A DNA stretch of 19,096 nt from DYIB01 sp049320945 (GTDB taxonomy: Bacteria; Pseudomonadota; Gammaproteobacteria; Burkholderiales; Rhodocyclaceae), in NCBI GenBank assembly GCA_049320945.1, contig JBMOQT010000035.1, positions 1-19,096 on the forward strand, given 5' to 3'. The translations under genes and the position numbers were made by a program. The notes under the pieces were generated by a model. The model ran no database searches. It was not told where the DNA came from and saw only the letters and a program-made list of their open reading frames with translations. Shown here piece by piece: positions 7,802-14,918 of the stretch (position 1 is the stretch's first letter; the number at the start of each line of letters is the position of its first letter).

Positions 7802-8797
7802 ATGAAACTCGCAACCCTGAAACGGGGCGGCCGCGACGGCACGCTGGTGGTGGTGAACCGGGACCTGACCCTGGCCCAGACGGTGCCGGACATCGCCCCG
7901 ACCCTGCAGGCGGCCCTGGATGACTGGGCCCGAATCGAGCCGCAGCTGCGGCGGGTCTACACCGACCTCAACCACGGTGCGGCGCGCCACGCCTTTCCCT
8001 TCGAACCCAAAGCCTGCCATTCGCCCCTGCCGCGCGCCTACCAGTGGGCGGACGGGTCGGCCTACGTGAACCACGTGGAGCTGGTGCGCAAGGCGCGCGG
8101 CGCCCCCATGCCGCCGGAATTCTGGACCGATCCCCTCATGTACCAGGGCTGCTCGGACCGCTTCATCGGCCCCTGGGACCCGATCGAGGCGGCCGACGAG
8201 GCGTGGGGCATAGACTTCGAGGCCGAGGTGGCGGTGATCACCGACGACGTGCCCATGGGCGCCACCCCCGAGCAGGCGGCGGGGCACATCAAGCTGCTCA
8301 TGCTGGCGAACGACGTGTCCCTGCGCAACCTCATCCCGGCGGAGCTGGCCAAGGGCTTTGGCTTCTTCCAGTCCAAGCCCGCCTCCAGCTTCTCCCCCGT
8401 GGCCGTGACGCCCGACGAACTGGGCGCGGCCTGGCGCGACGGCAAGGTACACCTGCCCCTGGTGGTGCACCTCAACGGCCAGCTGTTCGGCCGTCCCAAC
8501 GCCGGCGTGGACATGACCTTCAACTTCCCGCGCCTGATCGCCCACGTGGCCAGGACGCGCTACCTGGGCGCCGGCTCCATCGTCGGCTCCGGCACCGTGT
8601 CCAACGTGGACCGAAGCCGGGGCTCCTGCTGCCTGGCGGAGAAGCGCATGCTGGAGACCATAGACGAAGGCCAGCCGCGCACGCCCTTCATGCGCTTCGG
8701 CGACCGGGTGCGCATCGAGATGCTGGACGAGCGCGGCCGGACGATTTTCGGCGCCATCGACCAGAGCGTGGAGCGTTACCAGCCGCCCGGCGGGTAG
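7802..8797 (+). CDS. Fumarylacetoacetate hydrolase family protein
   Basis: A 331-residue member of the FAH family, which cleaves the carbon-carbon bond of beta-diketo acids such as fumarylacetoacetate using a divalent metal. Family signatures are MYQGCSDRFIGPWDPI (113-128), the metal-binding acidic pair in DFEAEVAVI (138-146), MLANDVSLRNL with Asp171, and GSGTVSNVDRSRGSCC towards the C-terminus. It starts seven bases after the dioxygenase stop with only a weak ribosome-binding site of its own, which points to translational coupling. It probably completes the first catabolic operon by hydrolysing the isomerised ring-cleavage product. The isomerase for this branch is not in the operon; the GST-type isomerase at 18078 could serve both. 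Confidence 0.88.
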   Translation: MKLATLKRGGRDGTLVVVNRDLTLAQTVPDIAPTLQAALDDWARIEPQLRRVYTDLNHGAARHAFPFEPKACHSPLPRAYQWADGSAYVNHVELVRKARGAPMPPEFWTDPLMYQGCSDRFIGPWDPIEAADEAWGIDFEAEVAVITDDVPMGATPEQAAGHIKLLMLANDVSLRNLIPAELAKGFGFFQSKPASSFSPVAVTPDELGAAWRDGKVHLPLVVHLNGQLFGRPNAGVDMTFNFPRLIAHVARTRYLGAGSIVGSGTVSNVDRSRGSCCLAEKRMLETIDEGQPRTPFMRFGDRVRIEMLDERGRTIFGAIDQSVERYQPPGG

Positions 8798-8851
8798 CGG
8801 AACAGCGCCGCATTGGGGCGGGGAGCAGTCTGTTTGATGTAAAATTGTTGG

Positions 8852-10039
8852 ATGCTCGAACCATCTTTCGGCCTGGCGCTGCTGCTCACCACCCTCGTGG
8901 CGCTGGGGCCGATCTCCACCGATCTCTATCTCCCCTCGCTGCCCACCCTGGCCCAGTTCTTCGCCACCGACGTGGCGCGGGTGCAGCTCACCCTGTCGGT
9001 GTTCCTCGCCGGCTTCGCCGTGGCCCAGCTCATTTACGGGCCCCTGTCCGACCGCTACGGTCGGCGCCCGGTGATGCTCGCCGGCCTGGCGATCTATCTC
9101 GTCGCCTCGCTGGCCTGCATGGTCGCGCCCGATATCGACACCCTGATCGCCGCGCGCTTCTTCCAGGCCCTGGGCGCCTGCGCCGGCCCGGTGCTGGGAC
9201 GGGCCATTGTGCGCGACGTATACGGGCCGCTGCAGGCGGCGCGGGTGCTGGCCTACATCAGCGGTGCCATGGCCATCGCGCCCATGCTCGGGCCGGTGCT
9301 GGGCGGCTGGCTCACCGTGTGGTTCGGCTGGCGCGCCAACTTCGCGGCCCTGTCCCTGTTCTCGGCGCTGCAGATCATCGCCACCTTCGTCATGCTGGGT
9401 GAGAGCAACGCGCACCGGGACGCTCTGGCGACGCAGCCGCGCCGCATCGCCGGCAACTTCGCCATGCTGCTGTCCTCGCCCCTGTACCTGGGCTTCCTGC
9501 TGTGCTTCTCGGCCAGCTACTCGGCGCTGTTCTCCTTCATTTCCGGCTCGTCGTTCGTGCTCATCGGCCTGTACGGGCTGTCGCCCCAGTGGTACGGCGC
9601 CAGCTTCGGCTTCGTCGTGACCGGCTATATCACCGGCACCCTGGTGTCTGGCCGGCTGACCATGAAGCTGGGGGCGAAGCGCCTGGTGCTTGCCGGGGCG
9701 CTGCTGGGCACAGCGGCGGGCTCGGTCATGGCCCTGCTGGCGCTGACCGGGGTGCATAACGTGTGGGCCATCCTCGTGCCCATGTTCCTGAGCACCGTGG
9801 GCACCGGCATGGTCATGCCCAATGCCATCGCCGGGGCGCTCGCGCCCTACGCCCGGATGGCTGGCGCCGCGTCGGCGCTGATGGGATTCGTGCAGATGTC
9901 CGTGGCGGCGGCCGTGGGCATCGTCGTCGGCCATAGCTTCGACGGCACGGCCCTTCCCATGGCGCTGGCCATCGCCCTGTGCGGCTGGGCGGCGCTGGCC
10001 AGCTACTTCGCGCTGGTGCGCCGCGCCGCTTCCGCCTGA
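8852..10039 (+). CDS. Bcr/CflA-type MFS drug-resistance/efflux transporter
   Basis: A 395-residue inner-membrane protein with about 12 hydrophobic segments. The first helix ends in LGPISTDLYLPSLP, a hallmark of the Bcr/CflA branch of drug:H+ antiporters, and MFS motif A is seen as GPLSDRYGRRP (63-73). Length matches the family (about 390-400). The start at 8852 fits family N-termini, but no Shine-Dalgarno is visible; the preceding TAAAAT (8840-8845) is close enough that a leaderless transcript is possible. It follows the FAH gene by 54 bp and may be an operon extension. Export of toxic aromatic intermediates is a plausible role; transported compound unknown. Its 3' end overlaps the opposing MarR gene by 37 bp. 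Confidence 0.9.
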   Translation: MLEPSFGLALLLTTLVALGPISTDLYLPSLPTLAQFFATDVARVQLTLSVFLAGFAVAQLIYGPLSDRYGRRPVMLAGLAIYLVASLACMVAPDIDTLIAARFFQALGACAGPVLGRAIVRDVYGPLQAARVLAYISGAMAIAPMLGPVLGGWLTVWFGWRANFAALSLFSALQIIATFVMLGESNAHRDALATQPRRIAGNFAMLLSSPLYLGFLLCFSASYSALFSFISGSSFVLIGLYGLSPQWYGASFGFVVTGYITGTLVSGRLTMKLGAKRLVLAGALLGTAAGSVMALLALTGVHNVWAILVPMFLSTVGTGMVMPNAIAGALAPYARMAGAASALMGFVQMSVAAAVGIVVGHSFDGTALPMALAIALCGWAALASYFALVRRAASA

Positions 10040-10515
10040 AGAGCGCCGCGCACTTTCTTGAGCAGGCTCACCAGCTGTTTCGACTCGGCGGCGCTCAATG
10101 CACCGGCGACGCGCGACTCGTGCACCTGCACCAGCTGCTTGAGCTGCTTGAGCAGCTTCTTGCCCTCCGCCGTCAGCACCAGCGCGTTGGAGCGCCGGTC
10201 CGTGGGCGAGGGGCGGCGTTCCACCAGCCCCCGCGCCTCCAGTTGATCGATTACCGTCACCATGGTGGAGCGGTCCAGGTGGGTCGCCTGGGCCAGGCTG
10301 CTCTGGGTGAGGCCGGGGTTGGCCGAGATCAGCACCAGCACGCCGAAGCGGCCGGGCGAGATGTCGTATTCCTTCAGCTCGCTGGCGAAATCGTTGAAGA
10401 TGGCCAGCTGGGTGAGGCGCAGCTGGTAGCCGATCAGCCCCGGCAGCATGTCCAGGTTGAGCTCCTCGGGCAGGCTGCCGTCTCCCTTGGGCGGCGTGGC
10501 GCGCTTTCTTGTCAT
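10003..10515 (-). CDS. MarR-family transcriptional regulator
   Basis: A cytoplasmic winged-helix regulator, 170 residues from ATG 10515. The core is typical: a dimerisation helix, the recognition region LTQSSLAQATHLDRSTMVTVIDQLEARGLVER (in two parts, about 69-84 and 85-100), and a wing with SPTDRRSNALVLT (Asp-Arg-Arg at 106-108). In-frame starts at ATG 10566 and GTG 10575 would add 17-20 residues but fall inside the promoter of the divergent reductase gene, so I prefer 10515. All three starts have poor ribosome-binding sites. MarR proteins of aromatic clusters usually repress a divergent promoter and are released by a phenolic acid or aryl-CoA ligand. By position, the target is the reductase operon at 10617. 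Confidence 0.9.
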   Translation of the reverse strand: MTRKRATPPKGDGSLPEELNLDMLPGLIGYQLRLTQLAIFNDFASELKEYDISPGRFGVLVLISANPGLTQSSLAQATHLDRSTMVTVIDQLEARGLVERRPSPTDRRSNALVLTAEGKKLLKQLKQLVQVHESRVAGALSAAESKQLVSLLKKVRGALQAEAARRTSAK

Positions 10516-10552
10516 GGCTGTTTTCCGTGGCCGCGCGGTGGCGGCAGATTGT

Positions 10553-10581
10553 TTGACTTCCAACATTTTCAACACTAAACT
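10553..10581 (+). promoter_or_regulatory. Sigma70-like promoter of the gentisate/oxygenase operon, likely MarR target
   Basis: TTGACT (10553-10558), a 17-bp spacer and TAAACT (10576-10581) precede the reductase start at 10617, with a GAGGAG site at 10603-10608. On the opposite strand, TATAAA (bases 10584-10589) could be the -10 of the MarR gene, so the two promoters would overlap. The segment 10551-10590 is an AT-rich island and the obvious place for MarR binding. I could not define a clean palindrome beyond the flanking GTTT/AAAC ends. Confidence 0.55.
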
Positions 10582-10616
10582 ATTTTATACCCAGCGGCAA
10601 TCGAGGAGCCAGGAAG

Positions 10617-11636
10617 ATGTGCCCGTCCATTCATTTCGGCAGCCACACCGTCGCGGCGGAGGAGGGTGAGACCCTGCTCGCCGCGCTGCTGCGCAACGGC
10701 CTCCCGTTTTCCCACAGCTGCCAGCAGGGCAACTGCGGGACCTGCCGCTGCGAGCTGGTGTCCGGCGACGTGCTGGAGCTGCCCCATTCGGAGTTCGCCC
10801 TGTCCGAGGCCGAGCGCGCGCGCGGCGTCATTTTAGCTTGCCGTACCCAGGTCTGGGGCGACTGCGAAGTGCGCGCCCTGGACGAGGAGGAGTTCGAGGT
10901 TCATCCCTCCCGCATGCTGCGCTGCCGCGTCAGCGGGCTGGCCGATCTCACCCACGACATCAAGGAAGTCCGGCTGGCCGTCGAGGCGGGCGGACCCTTC
11001 GAGTTCAGCGCCGGCCAGTATGTGCAGCTGCGCTTCGGCCACCTGGACCCGCGCGACTACTCCATGGCCAACCGGCCCGACGAGCCCGAGTTGGTCTTCC
11101 ACATTCGGCGCGTGCCCGGCGGCGTCTCCAGCGCCTATGTGTTCGAGCGCCTGCGCCTGGGCGAGGAAGTGACCGCCGCGGGCCCCCTGGGCACCGCTTA
11201 TCTGCGGCGCCGCTCCAGCGCGCCCATCCTGGCCGTCGCCGGCGGCAGCGGCCTAGCGCCCATTCGCTCCATCGTCGCCACGGCCCTGCACGAGGGCATG
11301 GCGCAGCCCATCCATCTGTACGTGGGCGTGCGCGCCGAGCGCGACGTGTACCTGGAAGACGAACTGAGGCGCCTGGCGGCGCGGCACCCCAATCTGCACG
11401 TGCAGTACGTGCTGTCCGACGCCGCGCCGGGTACCCAGCGGCACCGCGGCCTGGTGCACCAGGCGGTGGCGGCGGACTTTCCCTCCCTGGCCGGCTGGAA
11501 AGCCTATCTCGCCGGGCCGCCGCCCATGGTGGAGGCGGCCACGGGCCTGCTGCAGGAACGGGGCATCGGCCGCGCCGACATCCACGCGGACGCCTTCTAC
11601 ACCAGCGCCGACCGTCCCCAGGCGGTGGCGGCATGA
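10617..11636 (+). CDS. 2Fe-2S/FAD oxygenase reductase component (BenC/NagAa-like)
   Basis: A 339-residue electron-transfer protein carrying electrons from NAD(P)H to an oxygenase. The N-terminal plant-type ferredoxin domain has Cys35, Cys40, Cys43 (CQQGNCGTC) and Cys75 (LACRTQ). The flavin domain has RDYSMANRP (146-154), and the nucleotide-binding domain begins with AVAGGSGLAPIRS (206-218). The order ferredoxin-FAD-NAD is that of benzoate and naphthalene dioxygenase reductases; PaaE has the reverse order. No Rieske oxygenase is nearby, so the probable electron acceptor is the diiron protein at 12648. It is the first gene of the operon, divergent from the MarR gene, and its TGA overlaps the ATG of the SDR gene. 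Confidence 0.9.
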   Translation: MCPSIHFGSHTVAAEEGETLLAALLRNGLPFSHSCQQGNCGTCRCELVSGDVLELPHSEFALSEAERARGVILACRTQVWGDCEVRALDEEEFEVHPSRMLRCRVSGLADLTHDIKEVRLAVEAGGPFEFSAGQYVQLRFGHLDPRDYSMANRPDEPELVFHIRRVPGGVSSAYVFERLRLGEEVTAAGPLGTAYLRRRSSAPILAVAGGSGLAPIRSIVATALHEGMAQPIHLYVGVRAERDVYLEDELRRLAARHPNLHVQYVLSDAAPGTQRHRGLVHQAVAADFPSLAGWKAYLAGPPPMVEAATGLLQERGIGRADIHADAFYTSADRPQAVAA

Positions 11637-12568
11637 GCGCGGGGGATGCACTCTTGCAGGGCCGGGTGGCCCTGATCACCGGCGGCGGCCGCGGCATCGG
11701 CCTGGCCATCGCGCAACGGCTGCACCAGCTGGGTGCGGCGGTGAGCATCGTCGATCCGGGCTGGTCCATCGACGGCCGGCCGGAGGACGACGAGCTGGCG
11801 GCGCGCACGGCCGCCGAGCTGGGCGGCGACGCCCTGGGCCTGCCCCTGGACGCCGCCTCGGCCGACGGCGCCGAGCAGGCGGTGGCGCGCACCGTCGAGC
11901 GCTTCGGTGCCCTGGACATCGTGGTGAACAACGCCGCCATTCTGCGCGACGCCTTCATCTTCAAGGCGCGCAGGGCGGACTGGCAGGAAGTGCTGCGGGT
12001 GAACCTCCAGGGGCCGATAGGCTTGCTGGCGCAGGCCACCCCCGTCATGCGCGAGCAGGTCAAGGCGGGGCGCGCGGCCGGGCGCATCGTGAACATCGTC
12101 TCCAGCGCCGGGCTGTACGGCAACTTCGGCCAGTTCGCCTACGCCTCGGCCAAGGCCGGCCTGTTCGGGCTCACCCGGGTGGTGGCCCTGGACCTGGCGC
12201 GCTCCGGCATCACCTGCAACGCCGTGGCGCCCTTCGCCGCCACGCGCGTGACCCACACCATCCAGCCGGCCAACGAGGCCCAGGCCCAGTACAAGGAACG
12301 GGCCCTGTGCCTGGACCCCGGGCACGTGGCGCGCCTGGTGGCGGGGCTGTGCCTGGAGGCGGCCCGGGGCATCACCGGCCAGTTGTTCGGCGTGCGCGGG
12401 CGCGAGGTGTTCCTGTTCAGTCAACCGCGGCCGGCGGGCCGCGTGGTGGCGCCGCCGCCGGCCTGGGAGGAGGGCGAACTGGTGGCGGCGATGGAGCGGG
12501 AGTTCGGCGCGCTGTTCACGCCGGCCACGACGGATTTGGAGGCGTTCAACACGGAGCCGGAGGTGTAG
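11633..12568 (+). CDS. Short-chain dehydrogenase/reductase
   Basis: A 311-residue NAD(P)-dependent oxidoreductase with the classical SDR layout: TGGGRGIG (16-23), NNAAI (99-103), catalytic Ser around 157-158, and Tyr170-x3-Lys174. The active-site stretch LYGNFGQFAYASAKAG resembles the hydroxyacyl-CoA dehydrogenase domain of multifunctional enzyme type 2, so a CoA-thioester or cyclic alcohol substrate is possible. The tail of about 60 residues beyond the core is longer than in minimal SDRs. ATG overlaps the reductase stop (ATGA), so translation is coupled. It could oxidise a dihydrodiol-type product of the oxygenase, as BenD does in benzoate clusters, or act on a side chain; the sequence does not decide. 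Confidence 0.85.
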   Translation: MSAGDALLQGRVALITGGGRGIGLAIAQRLHQLGAAVSIVDPGWSIDGRPEDDELAARTAAELGGDALGLPLDAASADGAEQAVARTVERFGALDIVVNNAAILRDAFIFKARRADWQEVLRVNLQGPIGLLAQATPVMREQVKAGRAAGRIVNIVSSAGLYGNFGQFAYASAKAGLFGLTRVVALDLARSGITCNAVAPFAATRVTHTIQPANEAQAQYKERALCLDPGHVARLVAGLCLEAARGITGQLFGVRGREVFLFSQPRPAGRVVAPPPAWEEGELVAAMEREFGALFTPATTDLEAFNTEPEV

Positions 12569-12623
12569 GTCGGGCTTCAGCCCGACAAAGGCGTATATAG
12601 AGATGTCGGGCTGAAGCCCGACC
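12568..12623. repeat. REP/BIME-like inverted repeat, two 20-bp arms
   Basis: The 20-bp arm at 12568-12587 (core GTCGGGCTTCAGCCCGAC) is repeated as its exact reverse complement at 12604-12623, with a 16-nt AT-rich spacer between. Each arm is itself nearly palindromic. Its first base is the last base of the SDR stop codon. This motif looks like the dispersed REP family of many beta- and gammaproteobacteria. In mRNA it would form a very stable structure between the SDR and oxygenase genes and could separate their expression levels. Confidence 0.75.
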
Positions 12624-12647
12624 CACAACACCAACAGGAGACAAGCA

Positions 12648-13358
12648 ATGACCACCCACCCCGAAGTCAAGACCGTCGCCGATTTGGCGCAGCAGCCGGA
12701 CGAGTACCGCCAGGCGGTGGCCAAGATCGTCGCCAGCCACGCGGTGAACGAGCTCTACGGCGCCCAGGTGTTCGACGAGCCGGCCATCGCGCTCGCGCCC
12801 ACGCCCTATGCCAAGTGGCTCACCTGCCGCGTGGCCATGGAGGAATACCACCATCATATACGCTTCAAGGAGCTGGCCGATCAGATGGGGCTGGCGCCGG
12901 CGCGCTACGATCCGGCCCACAAGAAGCCCCTGTCCATCTTCCAGTTCCCCCTGAGCACCTGGGAGGAGTTCTGCGTCATCAAGCTGCTGGCCGATCTGGC
13001 CGAGATCCTGCAGGTGGAGGACCTGCTCCACTGCAGCTTCCATCCCCTGCGCAACATCGCCCGCATCACCATGCCGGAAGAGAAGTTCCACGCCCAGTTC
13101 GGCCTGGATTTCTGCAGCGAGCTGGTGAAGACCGAGGAAGGGCGGCGCAAGGTGCAGAACGCCATCGACCGCTACTTCCCCATGCTGCCCAAGTTCTTCG
13201 GTGCCGACAACTCCAAGAACAACGAAACCTTCCGCCGCTTCGGCCTGAAGAAGCGGCGCAACGAGGAAATGCGCGCCGACTTCCTGGTGCGCTCGCGCGA
13301 CGTGGTGGAGAACAAGCTGGGACTGCGCCTGCCCGAGCTCGAAGCGCGCGCCGCCTGA
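12648..13358 (+). CDS. PaaA-family (phenylacetyl-CoA epoxidase-like) diiron oxygenase
   Basis: A 236-residue ferritin-like protein of the phenylacetic acid catabolic family. Two ExxH metal motifs are visible: AMEEYHHHIRF (Glu65/Glu66 with His68/His69) and MPEEKFHAQFG (Glu145, His148). Further acidic residues that could complete a diiron site are Glu35 in the first helix and Glu119/Glu124 between the motifs. Relatives PaaA (about 309 residues) and BoxB (about 473) oxygenate aryl-CoA thioesters to epoxides. This one is short, and no PaaB, PaaC or PaaD gene is nearby, so it may act as a homo-oligomer with the reductase at 10617. ATG 12648 follows an AGGAGA site. The neighbouring aryl-CoA ligase and thioesterase suggest a CoA-bound aromatic substrate hydroxylated towards gentisyl-CoA. 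That substrate is inference. Confidence 0.85.
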   Translation: MTTHPEVKTVADLAQQPDEYRQAVAKIVASHAVNELYGAQVFDEPAIALAPTPYAKWLTCRVAMEEYHHHIRFKELADQMGLAPARYDPAHKKPLSIFQFPLSTWEEFCVIKLLADLAEILQVEDLLHCSFHPLRNIARITMPEEKFHAQFGLDFCSELVKTEEGRRKVQNAIDRYFPMLPKFFGADNSKNNETFRRFGLKKRRNEEMRADFLVRSRDVVENKLGLRLPELEARAA

Positions 13359-13367
13359 GGTCATGCC

Positions 13368-14381
13368 ATGACTGCCCGTGCCGAATTCTACGAGCGCATC
13401 GCCGGCCGCCATCTGAAGCCCCTGTGGGAGGTGCTCGACAACCTGGTGCCGGAGCATCCCCGGAGCGCGGCGCAGCCGGCCCTGTGGCGCTACCAGGAGG
13501 TGCGCCCCTTCCTGATGGAGTCCGGCCGCCTGATCAGCGCGCAGGAGGCCGTTCGGCGCGTGCTCATCCTGGAGAACCCGGGCCTGTCCGGCTCCTCGGC
13601 CATCACCCGCTCTCTCTATGCCGGGCTGCAGCTCATCCTGCCCGGGGAGGTGGCGCCCTCCCACCGCCACACCCAGAGCGCGCTGCGCTTCGTGCTCGAG
13701 GGGCGCGGCGCCTACACGGCGGTGGACGGCGAGCGGGTGACCATGCAGCCGGGGGACTTCATCATCACGCCGTCATGGACCTGGCACGACCACGGCAATC
13801 CCGGCGACGAGCCGGTGGTGTGGCTGGACGGCCTGGACATTCCCATGGTCGCCTTCTTCGACGCCGGCTTCGCCGAGCGCTATCCCGAGGAGAAGCAGCC
13901 GGTGAGCCGCGACGAGGGCGTCACCCTGGCGCGCTACGGCGAGAACATGGCGCCCCTGGGGGCGCCGCCGGCCGCGCGTACCTCGCCCATCTTCAGCTAT
14001 CCCTACGGGCGCAGCCGCGCGGCGCTGGCGCGCCTGCACCAGGCAGGCGAGGTCCATCCGGCGCGCGGCGTCAAGCTGCGTTACGTCAACCCCTTGACCG
14101 GCGGCTACGCCATGCCCACTATCGCTAGCTTCCTGCAGTTGTTGCCCAAGGGATTTTCCGGACGGCCGCAGCGCAGCACCGACGGCACCGTGTATTGCGT
14201 GGTGGAGGGCGAGGGCGTCGCCGAAGTGGGCGAGGCGCGCTTCCACTGGGGCCCGCGCGATGTATTCGTGGTGCCCTCGTGGGTGCCCCTGCGCTTCGAG
14301 GCGGCGCAGGAATCGGTGCTGTTCAGCTATTCGGACCGGCCGGTGCAGGAAGCCTTGGGCATTTACCGTGAAGAGGCATGA
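13368..14381 (+). CDS. Gentisate 1,2-dioxygenase
   Basis: A bicupin Fe(II) enzyme of 337 residues that cleaves gentisate to maleylpyruvate. The N-terminal cupin carries the iron ligands in SHRHTQSALRFVLEG (His99, His101) and WTWHDHGNPGD (His140, with His142 adjacent); the second cupin (about 255-330) has no equivalent histidine set, as in the family. Length matches known gentisate dioxygenases (about 340-370). It begins nine bases after the oxygenase stop and its TGA overlaps the next gene's start. Its place between a diiron oxygenase and fumarylpyruvate hydrolase makes gentisate the likely central intermediate. 1-Hydroxy-2-naphthoate and salicylate dioxygenases belong to the same family and cannot be excluded by eye. 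Confidence 0.9.
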   Translation: MTARAEFYERIAGRHLKPLWEVLDNLVPEHPRSAAQPALWRYQEVRPFLMESGRLISAQEAVRRVLILENPGLSGSSAITRSLYAGLQLILPGEVAPSHRHTQSALRFVLEGRGAYTAVDGERVTMQPGDFIITPSWTWHDHGNPGDEPVVWLDGLDIPMVAFFDAGFAERYPEEKQPVSRDEGVTLARYGENMAPLGAPPAARTSPIFSYPYGRSRAALARLHQAGEVHPARGVKLRYVNPLTGGYAMPTIASFLQLLPKGFSGRPQRSTDGTVYCVVEGEGVAEVGEARFHWGPRDVFVVPSWVPLRFEAAQESVLFSYSDRPVQEALGIYREEA

Positions 14382-14899
14382 TGAGCGAAGTCGGCCGCGC
14401 CCACTGGTTCGCCGCCGTCGGCGAAGAGGCGGACCCGGAGACGCGCCTGCTGGCCGAGCGCTACGTCCAGGCCCTGCCGCAGCTGCGCATCGCCGCCGTC
14501 AAGATGGTCGATTCCTGGCAGGACGCCATGCAGCTGCTGCGCGAGCAGCACTGGGACGAGGAATGGGTGCGGGCCGAGCAGGCCGAGACCGGGCGCCTGC
14601 TGGACCAGGTGCGCAAGAAGCTGGGCGCACGGGAGGCGGCCGTCACCCTGGCCTCCGCCCTGGACGGCGCCAACGACTTGCTGTTGCACTGCGCCCGCGA
14701 GGCCCTGGACCAGTGGGCCATCGTGGACGACGAATGGGCGCGCGTGGCCGCCGGCGCCGCCGGCCAGGCCCTGTACCAGGACACCCTGGCCACCCTGGCC
14801 GACGCCGGGCCTGAGCATGTGTTCCGCCTGAAGTACGGATTATGGCAGCGCGGCCGCTGGCCCCTGGGCGTCTTCAAGCGCCGCCTGCAGTTGTTTTGA
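14378..14899 (+). CDS. Uncharacterised 173-residue helical protein in the gentisate operon
   Basis: I do not recognise this protein. It is 173 residues, predicted almost wholly helical, acidic in the first two thirds, with several tryptophans (for example HWDEEW at 58-63 and DQWAIVDDEW at 111-120) and a basic C-terminus FKRRLQLF. There is no signal peptide, membrane segment, cysteine pair or ExxH motif. ATG 14378 overlaps the gentisate dioxygenase stop (ATGA); a second ATG at 14381 is equally usable. Its codon use looks like its neighbours', so it is an established operon member. Possible roles are an oxygenase accessory or coupling subunit, or a chaperone. None is supported by a motif. Confidence 0.85.
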   Translation: MMSEVGRAHWFAAVGEEADPETRLLAERYVQALPQLRIAAVKMVDSWQDAMQLLREQHWDEEWVRAEQAETGRLLDQVRKKLGAREAAVTLASALDGANDLLLHCAREALDQWAIVDDEWARVAAGAAGQALYQDTLATLADAGPEHVFRLKYGLWQRGRWPLGVFKRRLQLF

Positions 14900-14918
14900 C
14901 TCATCTCCGGAGCCCCAG

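Noticed and set aside
8813..8851. Promoter for the MFS gene (TAAAAT at 8840-8845)
   Set aside because: No acceptable -35 hexamer at 16-18 bp spacing; read-through from the FAH gene or a leaderless transcript cannot be judged from sequence.
7760..9934. A 724-codon open frame on the - strand under the FAH and MFS genes
   Set aside because: Low-complexity His/Gly/Arg-rich translation without motifs; the + strand genes explain the region.
10617..11636. Reductase as part of a Rieske ring-hydroxylating dioxygenase such as salicylate 5-hydroxylase
   Set aside because: No Rieske alpha or beta subunit (no CxH...CxxH motif) is present anywhere in the window; the diiron protein is the nearer partner.
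10838..12568. A 576-codon frame suggesting a reductase-SDR fusion
   Set aside because: The upstream part is the wrong frame of the reductase; the real SDR starts at ATG 11633 overlapping the reductase stop.
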